Assembly: GCF_032397745.1 (NCBI RefSeq)
Contig: NZ_CP135921.1
Coordinates: 6,870,501 to 6,934,500, forward strand
DNA length: 64,000 nucleotides
Source of the DNA: Bradyrhizobium prioriisuperbiae
GTDB taxonomy: Bacteria; Pseudomonadota; Alphaproteobacteria; Rhizobiales; Xanthobacteraceae
Reading direction: 5' to 3'
Shown: positions 18,624-27,900 of the stretch, piece after piece
How the letters are laid out: the number at the start of each line of letters is the position of its first letter
Position numbering within the stretch: position 1 is the first letter of the stretch
Notes under the pieces: model-generated
What the model saw: the letters and a program-made list of their open reading frames with translations, nothing else
Told to the model about the DNA's origin: nothing
The model's database searches: none
Translations under genes and position numbers: made by a program

Positions 18624-19391
18624 TCAGCTCCACTGCACGCGCAGCCGCGAACGTCCCTTGCTGTCGACGTAGTCTTCAATGCCTTTCAGGCCCGTGAGCG
18701 AATCCCGGTGGGCGATCTGCCGCCACAGGTCTCCGTTCACGATCATGTGGGAGGACGCCGACATGATCATGAGCTGCTGCACGTCCACCGCGCCGCCGGT
18801 CAGCAGCGGCGACACCGCGTAGGCGAGATGTTTGTCCAATTCGAAGCCGCCGAGCTGATGCCGCGCCTGGGCGATGCGCCCGTGGTAGGCATCGTTGCGG
18901 ACCCCGTTGAGGAAACCGCCGTCGAGGAAATGATCGAAATTGTGATAGTGGCAGATCGGCTCCAGGGTCACCGCATAGAGCTCATAGACCTTGGCCGCGC
19001 CGCCCTTTGACAGCTCATCCTCGCGATAGGCGAACTGGTTGCCCAGCACCGACTCGCCGAAACAAAGATAGCCCGGAGGATGATCGCCCCAGGCGAATTT
19101 CCAGGTCTCGACGTCGTTCCACCAGCGCATGCTGCGCGCGGCATCGTTGTCCCAGCCGAACAACCGATAACTGCCCGCCAGCAGGTCCAGACCGTCGCTG
19201 AGCGCCAGCATCTGCCTGTGCCGCTCCGGCAGCCGCGCGAACAGCGGCCCATGATCGTCGCCCGCGAGCCCGTCGTGCAGGCGCAGCGAATCGAGGATCG
19301 CGCCATCGACTTTCAGCGGCGTGCCCCCGTAGAGCGCATCGAGAAACTTGCGCGGCGCGGAACTGGTGGGCTTGGATGGCTTCTTGCTCAT
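18624..19391 (-). CDS. SUKH (SMI1/KNR4)-like protein, candidate immunity or accessory factor
   Basis: 255 residues, soluble, no signal peptide. The middle part (MLALSDGLDLLAGSYRLFGW, then GYLCFGESVLGNQFAYREDE) resembles the SUKH/SMI1-KNR4 fold seen in many toxin-immunity proteins; the last 100 residues are unassigned. The match is by eye. The gene converges on the end of tcB-tcC, next to the variable toxin tip, which is where an immunity gene would be for an Rhs toxin. Tc toxins aimed at eukaryotes do not normally carry immunity genes, so an alternative is an accessory of the TcA operon. Confidence 0.6.
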   Translation of the reverse strand: MSKKPSKPTSSAPRKFLDALYGGTPLKVDGAILDSLRLHDGLAGDDHGPLFARLPERHRQMLALSDGLDLLAGSYRLFGWDNDAARSMRWWNDVETWKFAWGDHPPGYLCFGESVLGNQFAYREDELSKGGAAKVYELYAVTLEPICHYHNFDHFLDGGFLNGVRNDAYHGRIAQARHQLGGFELDKHLAYAVSPLLTGGAVDVQQLMIMSASSHMIVNGDLWRQIAHRDSLTGLKGIEDYVDSKGRSRLRVQWS

Positions 19392-19532
19392 TCAGGAACC
19401 GTGGCTTGCGCTGCAAGGAGCGCAGCGGACCTTCTACCCATATACGAGAGCCCTGCCACGGAAAAGGCGACGATCATGCCGCCTTGGCATCATCCGATGT
19501 TGCTCGCAAGAGGGCCGTGCACGAGCCTTCTG

Positions 19533-20111
19533 CTATGGGTACGGAATCGGTTCCGGATAACTCGCATTCTCGTAGCTCGGGCCGAATGCATCGTAAGGCG
19601 TGAGGATGACCTCGTAGCTGCTGCCGGCCTCGACTGTGTAATCGACCGTCACGGTCGTGGCTTCACCGTCCTCAACGTCGAAGTTCGTCAGACTGACCGA
19701 GTTCTGCACCACGGACACATAATACCCGAGCACCGGATCCTCCAGAACGGCCGGGACCCAATTCACGGTGACCTTGGTCGCATCCGCACAGGCACGGAAT
19801 ATGACCGGACGTCCAGAGTTGGGATCGATCGGCGGCGGAGGGAACGGCACCGGTGCCGCAAAACTGGCATTGTCGTTCGACGGTCCCTCCGCCGTCTTTG
19901 GCGTGACCGTCGCCTTGCAGTCGGCGGCGGCCGTATAGTTGACGGTGATGCTGGTGTCGGTGGCCTTGGCATCGAAACTGGTGGGGGTGCCGCCCTGAAC
20001 CAGCGTGATCAGGAAGCCATCGAGACCTGTGATCGTGTAGGTCAGCCAGGTCACCGTCGTCTTGCCGTCCTGGCTCTTCGTGCTCGCAATGACGACGCGG
20101 TCACATCCCAT
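19533..20111 (-). CDS. two-repeat FnIII-like protein of the Tc island
   Basis: 192 residues forming two tandem repeats of about 90 residues joined by a Pro-rich linker (APVPFPPPPIDPN). Both repeats contain the same series: a V-x-V-x-W strand (TTVTWLTY / VTVNWVPA), a G-x-x-x-x-V/L-V-Q strand, an NF or SF strand, TVDYT or TVNYT, and an ending in EGPSNDNASF or FGPSYENASY. This is fibronectin type III-like. The start at 20111 has AAGGGAG 9 nt upstream and is 14 nt after the Hint gene stop, so the two are likely translated together. No signal peptide. A binding or adhesion module is the reasonable guess; its partner is unknown. Confidence 0.8.
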   Translation of the reverse strand: MGCDRVVIASTKSQDGKTTVTWLTYTITGLDGFLITLVQGGTPTSFDAKATDTSITVNYTAAADCKATVTPKTAEGPSNDNASFAAPVPFPPPPIDPNSGRPVIFRACADATKVTVNWVPAVLEDPVLGYYVSVVQNSVSLTNFDVEDGEATTVTVDYTVEAGSSYEVILTPYDAFGPSYENASYPEPIPYP

Positions 20112-20125
20112 GGCCCAAGGCTCCC

Positions 20126-21868
20126 TTAGTTCGCGGCCGTCGCGGACGGGCCGGATTGTGCCAGTCCCGGCTCGGGCAGGCCCTGCATCGTCTGGTCGCC
20201 GACCAGCAGCCCGTCCGCATAGAAGCTCGCCCCACGCTTGGGCGCGTGCTCGGCGCCCTGCGGACGCAGCGCGATATTGTAGACCTTGCCGCCATACGGC
20301 TGCCGCTCGACCGCGGCCACCTTGCTGGCCCCTTTGGCTGTGACAAGGGAAGTGCCGACCGTCAGATGCCAGGCGGCCGTCCATCGTGGTCTGCCCTGGT
20401 CGTCGGAGCCGATGATCACCGGATGCTCTCCGGTCATCCGGGCCGCAGTGCCGTCTTCCGCCGTGACCACGATCAGCTCGGCCTCGTCGCCACTGAGTTT
20501 GCCGAACGCCTCCCACGGCCGGCCATCCGGGCCGAGCACCAGCTCATGCGGCGTGATGTCCTCGATGGGCTTCTGGGTGTGATCGGCCATCGTGACCAGC
20601 GTGCCCACCGGCAGGCAGCCCCATTGCAGATCCACATTCCTCACAATCAGCGTGTTGGCCGACCCGCGTTCCAGCACGTTGGAGACGATGGCAGTGACGG
20701 TGGACGGCCTGGGGGCACCCGGCTTCTGAACCGCGACAGTCCAATACATGTTGAACGCCAGGCCGCTGTGCGGCTGATAGCAGGTCTCCCCAAAGATCAG
20801 AGCCTGCGGTCCCAGGATGGACCACGTCACCCCCTGACTGTCGCCCGTCGGCTTCGTCTGGGCCAGCACCTGTAAGCCGAGGTTCGCGTCCTGCCCGGAA
20901 CAGGTGGTGCCGTTCTGGCTGTTGATCGCAGTGACCTGCAACTGGGCCTTGATCTTGCCCCCCTCAAGCGCGAGCGGATAAGGCATCATGATCGTCCCGG
21001 CGAGCGGCACGACCACCTTGGTGGGATTGACTGTGCCCTGCGGGAATGGACCGAAATCGCAAGCCTGCGGCCATGCGGGCTCCGGATTCGCGCGGTTGAG
21101 GCAGATCACGGTCTTGCGATTTTGCGAGTTGTTGGGAGCCGTGACCACGATCGACTTCGGCGGCGGCAATACCGCGGCGGTGTGGCGCTGAGTGCACGGC
21201 GTGCCGTCAGTCATGAAGGTGGTGAACAAGGCGCCGGCCTGCGGTGGCTTGTCCTCGTCGATCTTCCCCAACGCGGGCGGGGCGTCGGTCAAGAGCGTGG
21301 TCTCCTCTTTGTGGCTGAGGCCCGATCCATCGGTGACCTCGTTGCCGTTGGAGTCCAGTACCACCAGCACGGTGCCGAAATTGCGGACATCCTGTGGCTT
21401 GCCGGCGAGAAACGTCGCTTGCATTGTCGCGGCCGTCAGCTTGTCGCCGCTGATCGAGCCGACGTCCATGAACAGACCGTTGGCCTGATGCTGTTTCAGG
21501 AACTCGCCGCACTTGTCGAGATTGGGACGCATGGCCTGCACGCCGCCAAGAACGGACACGAGGCGGGAGGCCGCAGGGCGGCGCGCCGCCTTGTGCAGCA
21601 GATCCATCATTTTGAGTTCGCGCGCATCGGTGAGATCGACCGGCACCAACCCCTTGCCGTTGGTGTCACTCAGCCAGGCCATCAACTGACGTCGCTCGGC
21701 GGCCGAAAGCGTCGAACGCGCCTTGGCCGCGCGCGGCGGCTGATAGGCGTACTGGGCCTGGATCGCGGCCTCGACGCGGTCGGCACGAGAGGATACGGGA
21801 GCCGCGGTGAGACTCGCCGGCAGCAGCAATGCGGCGAGCGCCGCGATCAACACATAGACACGCTTCAT
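20126..21868 (-). CDS. secreted protein with C-terminal Hint (hedgehog/intein-like) domain
   Basis: 580 residues with a clear Sec signal peptide (MKRVYVLIAALAALLLPASL) and GGAGAAG 4 nt before the ATG. Residues about 23-410 are unassigned, with scattered Cys. A Hint domain starts at Cys418 (GCLPVGTLVTMADHTQ), with the usual block B (MTGEHPVI) and end block (KVYNIAL...FYADGLLVGD). Hint domains catalyse N-S acyl shift and autocleavage. Here the terminal block ends in VGD rather than VHN, so splicing is unlikely but cleavage at Cys418 is possible. The gene follows tcA by 64 nt and precedes the FnIII-like gene by 14 nt, so it belongs to the TcA operon. No known Tc component looks like this. Confidence 0.8.
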   Translation of the reverse strand: MKRVYVLIAALAALLLPASLTAAPVSSRADRVEAAIQAQYAYQPPRAAKARSTLSAAERRQLMAWLSDTNGKGLVPVDLTDARELKMMDLLHKAARRPAASRLVSVLGGVQAMRPNLDKCGEFLKQHQANGLFMDVGSISGDKLTAATMQATFLAGKPQDVRNFGTVLVVLDSNGNEVTDGSGLSHKEETTLLTDAPPALGKIDEDKPPQAGALFTTFMTDGTPCTQRHTAAVLPPPKSIVVTAPNNSQNRKTVICLNRANPEPAWPQACDFGPFPQGTVNPTKVVVPLAGTIMMPYPLALEGGKIKAQLQVTAINSQNGTTCSGQDANLGLQVLAQTKPTGDSQGVTWSILGPQALIFGETCYQPHSGLAFNMYWTVAVQKPGAPRPSTVTAIVSNVLERGSANTLIVRNVDLQWGCLPVGTLVTMADHTQKPIEDITPHELVLGPDGRPWEAFGKLSGDEAELIVVTAEDGTAARMTGEHPVIIGSDDQGRPRWTAAWHLTVGTSLVTAKGASKVAAVERQPYGGKVYNIALRPQGAEHAPKRGASFYADGLLVGDQTMQGLPEPGLAQSGPSATAAN

Positions 21869-21932
21869 CGGGCTTCTCCGGTCGCATTGATGACATGCCA
21901 TCGCGGACTCCTGGTCGTCCCCGTGGACATCG

Positions 21933-24900
21933 TCATGCCTTTCTCAGGGTTGCGGTGTAGTCGAGCACGAGAGTTACGCCGGTCAGGACACCCGGCTTGA
22001 GATGGCCATCCTGAACAAGCGCCGGCGGGACCTGCTTAAGGGTCAGTTTCCAGTCCGCGGGCGGCGTCAGCAGGCAGTCGATCGTCCCCGAGGCCCATGG
22101 CGTCTTCTCGGTCAGGCTGAGGCTCAGAGGACTGCCTGACGGCGGCGCGAGTTCGACCACCAGCGGTCCCGTGAAAGACACCGCCATGTCGAACTGCACA
22201 TAGGCTTTCACGGCGCGGGGCGACAGCAGGTTGGGCGGCACGATGTCCGGCCCGATCGCAAACGTCATGGACTGCGGCGTTGGGGCGCCCGGATTGAGGA
22301 ATTGCGCCCAGGCATCGGGATAGCGCTGCTGCAGCGCCATGCTCGCCTGCCCGGCAAAGCGGCTGGCGATCGTGCTGACGACGGCTTCCTTGAAGATTCC
22401 GCCGCCCACGAGTGCGCTGTAGGTCACCGTGATGACCACGTCGGCAATGGCGGAAAAATCGATCCGATTGGCGCCGAGCGGCAATTCCAGCCGCCAGCTC
22501 GAAACCGCGCCAGTGCCCTCGAACGGCAGGTAACGCTCGTCGGCACTGACGCCGGCGATCGTGCCGTCGTCGGTTCCGCGCGACAGCGCGATCTGTTGCA
22601 TGTTGCGCCAGTTCAGCCGCAGCATGCCGTCGGTCGGAGTTACGTCCGCGCCGAGCAGGAAGCGGACCGAAGCCGGGTCGTCCTTGAGCAGCACGGTGTT
22701 GCTGGTCTGGGTCAGTGTGCCATGGACGTTCTGGTATGGGCCGACCAGCGCGGGAATGGTGACACTGAGCCGCTCGATCTTGCGGCAGTACTGACCCGGA
22801 AAATCGTAATCGAACAGCAGCTCGCTGAACTGGAAATTGCAGGAACCGGTGCGCTGGAGCGTCAGCAGCGCAAGCGGATCAAGCGCCCACAGCGAGACCG
22901 TCTTCTCGATGACCAGGCGCCGCCGGTTGGTGGTGTAATAGGCGTGTTCGAGCTGGCCGAGCCCGACCATCAGCCCCTCGCCTGCCAACAGCCCAGCCCG
23001 CCCGCTGTCCCAGTACGCAAAGTCGAGGATGGTGGTCTGGTTGTCGAGCTCGAACTGGTAGGCCCGCTGGGCGGCAAGGGAGAGATCCAGCGCAATCTTG
23101 TAGCACTGGAAATAGAGAGCCTGCAGGCGGGACGCCATCCAGCTGTACAGGTCGGCGTTGGTGAACTTCGACGTCAGTGCCACCTGGATGGCATTGTTCT
23201 GCTCGATCGACAGCGTATTGATCGACACGTCACGTTTGAGCGATGCCACGCGCGCTTGTGCCGCGGCAATCTGGGCATCCATCTGCGCGACTTCATAGGT
23301 CGCGGTATTTTTCTGCAGCGTCCATTCCTGCTCGCGGCGCTCGTATCCGGCGATGACGCCCGACAGCGTGGAGGCGAAATTCAGTGTTCCCGCCACGGTG
23401 TCGGAGGCCGATGCAAAAGCGCTCAGCGACGAGCCGATTTCGCGGCCGCCATAGGTCATCGCAAATGGCGAGCCGGCATTGGGCACCAGATGGGCGCCGC
23501 CGGACAGCGAACGGATCACCCCCGCGGTGGTCTGGAAGACGTTGGCGAGGATCATGGTCGCGAGACTGGTGATCTCGGCGGGTGACAGGCCGTCGCTGAT
23601 CAGCTTGGTATAGTATGAGAGGCGCTCTTGAGCTGCGAGCTTGGCTTGGCGCAGCGCGTCGAGCTGATCTTCGGCTTCCAGCACGAGCTGCGCCTTGAGG
23701 TCGCCGGTCTGCACCAGGATGGCACGCTCCTGCTTGATCTGGAGCATCTGCAGAGCGTCGGCATCCTTCTTTTCCAAGGCCGCCAGCAGCCCGCCGCCAA
23801 ACCCGATCAGGGTCTGGGTGAGTTGTCGCGCCCTGTCGAGCATCACCTGGAAACGGTAATGCGGCAGACTTCCGGCGCCCTGGTTGATCACGGCCGGAGA
23901 ATCCCGGCCTCCGCTGGCGCGGATCAGGACCCGTGGATCGATCGGTGGATCGAACAGCGGCAACTGGCGCGGCAAGCCAGCAAGCGACAGGCAATGACGC
24001 ACCTTGTAGAGACTGGACTCCAGCCGGTCCCAGTAGCTGATGAACTCGGTGCTCTCCGGAACGGTGAAGTAGGCGCTGATCATGTTGAACGGCGCGGGCT
24101 CGAGCTTCAGGTGGCCGGGTTGCGGCGCCGGCATCACGCGCTCGAGTTCGATCAGAAACTGCGGGATCAGCAGTCCGTAGTCTTTCTTGATCGTTGCGAA
24201 ATCGAGCGGCTTGGGCGGCTGATAGACGCCGCGCTGCCGCGGCCGCGGCCCCAGCAGGTCGGCGGCCGTCAAATAGAGCAGCGTCGCCTGATTGACGGAC
24301 TCCCGGGTATCGCGTGCGAACAGGGAATCGGCCCAATCGAGCAGATTGGCGATGTAATGCTGGACGATCGTCTTCTGATAGGCGACTGGCCGCAGTTGCG
24401 CGACGGTCTGCGGATCGAACGGATTGGCGTTCCACGCTTCGATCGCGATCTGGTCGGTGAGCTCGTCGACCAGTGACGGAGCGGTCAGGCTGCGGAACGG
24501 CAGGAATTGCCAGTAGACAGACTTCTCGTTCCCCTTGGGCGGGACCTGCCCTTTCGACACGGCGGCCGGATCGAAGATGTAGTCGTACCAGGCCTTGGCG
24601 GCCTCATGATGCTGGTTCGCGCTGAGCTGGGTCGCGATGAAGAACGGGATCTGGAAAAAAATCTCGTCGAAATAGGGACGATAGGCTCCGTCGAAATCCA
24701 CTGCCCCGCCGTTCATAGCCTTTGGTGGCTGAACATTAGGTGGCTTCTCGCCGCCGGGATAGAACCGCGAGAAATTGAGCGAGGCCGGCCCCTGCGCCTC
24801 CTGCGTCCTGATCGACAGCAGCTCGTTGATGCCGCCAAAGGTCATGATTTGGACGAGGCGCCCGACCGCGCTTGTGGTCATTCGTGTGAAGTCGAATACG

Positions 24901-27900
24901 AGCCGGGCCGGATTGACCGGCTTGTCGGAATAGCCCATGCAGGAAATGATCTGGCAATCGACGTCGACCTCCTTCCCCTGGTCGAGCGGTTTCACAGGGA
25001 TCTTGACGGTCTCGATCTTCAGGATGTCCTCGATCGCCTTAAATGCCACGTTCCGCGGCACCATCAGGAACGACTCGTCGCCGTTGTCGAACGCGAACCA
25101 GCCGACCTGGTTCTTGACGGCGAGCACCTGGGCATCCGGAGCGACATGGGTGATCATGTCGATCGGAGCGTCGATCACCCGATTGGGATAGTCTGGAGAA
25201 TCCACAAAGGCGGCGTCGATCAGCACCGAGCGGCTGAGGTTGGGGCCAAGGTCGTCGCCATACTTGATGAAGGCAAACGGAGGCTGGTTGGGATCCGACG
25301 TGAAGTCGGGCATGAAGGCGGAAACCGACTGCACGTTCATGCCGATGTCGAGATAAGCCACCGGAACGAGCAGAATGGCCCCTTGCCGCTTCTCGTTGAA
25401 TGATGCGCCGAGCTGCGACGCTGTGTAGACATTCGATACGAACTTGCGTTCGTCGGACGTATCGATGATTTTGACATCCGGGGGCGGCACCTTCGGGTCC
25501 GCTGGGACCGGAAAGGCATTGCCGAACGTAATCAGCAACCGCTCCCCGCCATCGACCTCGGAGGGCACCCGCTGGACGTACACGCGGTGCCAGTAAGGCA
25601 TTTTCGGATCGATGCCATTGACGGACGGCGCGCCTGGAATCGGATTGATGATGTCATTGTGGTAGAGTGTCGGCTGCGCGTCGAACAGCAGATCCGATTC
25701 CAGCGTCTGCGGCGCGGACCAGGTGTCGTCGAGCCGGCGGAAGGCGTAACGGATATTGGCGCGCCGGACCAGCTTGTCCCTCTGGCTGCCGTCCTTGATG
25801 AACGACCCTTTGACCGCATCCTCCTCGACCCAGAACAGGATCAGGCGATTGAAGGCGAACACCAGCGAGGCGTCGGGTGACGTCATCGCGACGTCGATCC
25901 TGAACCATTGCGACCAGATGTTTCCGTTGCGCAGGGTGCGGTAATAGTACTGGTACGGCTTGGCTTCGGTGCGGCCGAGGAAAAACACCGTTTCCACCGG
26001 TGTGCCTGATACCGGATGCGGCGCGATTGCGCGGGACGGCTCGACAGTGTGCAGCTTGGCGAGATCGGCGAAGGCCGTCAGGTAGTTGGTGAAGGCACGA
26101 TCGACCGTCGCCTCGTTGATGCTGCTCTGCTGCAATTCTTCCTGCAGCTTGCGGAACAGGTCGGTGGGGTCGCGCCTCAGGTTCGGATCGATATAGTTCT
26201 CGGGATAGAGGAAGATCTTCCGGTTGGCTTCCCACACCCGGTAATTGGTGAGCCAGGGCCACCACGCCGGCGCGATATCGCCGAGGCTGACGACGCCCGG
26301 CTCGAGCGACATCCGGCAGCGCTGCAGATAAGTCTGCACCGCGGCGGTCCCCTCGACGATCGCCGACGTAACGTCGCAGGCACTGGTCTCGACGTCGATC
26401 AGCAGATATTCCGACAGCGCGCGCATCGTCGCCAGGCCGAGCGGCGCCCCAGTGTTGACCCAGACGGCCAGCGGCGCCAGGCCGTCGCGCCGCGCCGTCT
26501 CCGTGGCGTCGGAGACGGGCTTGTAAACCGCGGCCCAGTCGCTGCCCGCCGACTTGGCCTTGAGCATGGCCACCAGCGATTGCGCGGCTTTCCCGTAGGT
26601 CGCCCAGGCGGGCGGCGGCGTTGCTCCGCTGAGCGGCGGCAACCGCGACACGCGGGCGATCTCCGTCGCACTGCCGACATCGGTTCCCATCACTCCGGCG
26701 AGCGCAAAGCAGGCGGACACCAACCACAGCTGGGTCGGCGTGAGAATGATCTGCTTGCCCCACAGCGCTGTGACGAGGGCGAGAAATGCCGCGGAATCCC
26801 AGCCCGTGGCCGTGCTGAGGGCGCCAACGTTCCCCGTCGTGATATAGATCGCAATGTTACGCGGTCCTTGGGGCGCCGGCGGATACAGCGCAACCAGTGT
26901 CGCATAGTCGCTCCATGCCCGGACCGCGGTCATGGAGAGGTCTTCGAGCGACGTCAGCCCGAACGCCGCGGGGGCCGCGGCCGCATCGGCAAGGTCGGCG
27001 GTCTGCAGCGAGAGAACCTGCGCCAGATACGCAATCCGGTCCGCCACCACCAGCGGATCGGTCAGCTTCTTGGGGTCGCCGGCGGACGTCAGCAGCAGGA
27101 CGCGAGCATCCACGCCTGGAAACGCCTTGGCGAGCACGTTGGTGACGATCACTTCCGCCATGTCGGGGGAGCTGCCGAGCAGCGTCCCGAGTTGCCCGAA
27201 AGTGCCCTCGATCTGGGCGCGCAGCGCCGGGACCAGGACTGCGACGGACAGTTCGACCTGCTGCGACAGATCGTTGAGGACCGAGCGGATCGCGGCGATC
27301 TTGATCTTGCGCTCCGGCTCCTCAATGTCGGGGAACAGGAAGGAAAGATTAGTCCCCTCATTGACGGGCGCCGCCAGCGAGTTGCCAAGAATGACACCGT
27401 TCTCGAGCAACTCCTCGAAGGCCTCGATGGCTTCTTCCGCCGTGATGACGCCGGGCACCACAAGCCGTCGCGGCGAGATCGGAAACAGCATGGTCAGCAC
27501 GGTGAAGGTGAGCTTCCATGATGGAAACAGCACGACGCCGCTGACGGAGATCGCCTTGCCATAGACCAGCGCGTCAAAGATGTGCAGTCCGGTTCCTGAA
27601 TCGTCGTCGCCGGCGAAATTCGACGGCGTGACCAGCCATTCGACAGCCAGTGCGCGCAGCGCCGTCAGAAATGGCGGCACGTCGACGGGGCGCACCACGT
27701 CGGTCTTGTCCCCCGGCTCGCCCCAGACGATGAAAGCGAGATCGGCCAGCGACAGGCTACGCTCCGCGAGCAGAGCCTTGAGTTCGATCAGGCTGTTGAC
27801 GTCAGCCGGCTTCTTGAACTGGCTGAGCCTGGCAAGGCGCATCATCGCCGTGCAGTCGGCGACACTCAGCGCGAGCGCGCGCGCCAGCTTGGCGATCGAC

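Noticed and set aside
20112..20516. Longer N-terminus for the FnIII-like protein
   Set aside because: It would overlap the Hint coding region in another frame and read as Arg/Gly-rich noise; AAGGGAG before ATG 20111 fixes the start.
26016..27521. 501-codon plus-strand frame within tcA
   Set aside because: Antisense shadow of tcA with low-complexity Arg/Gly-rich translation.
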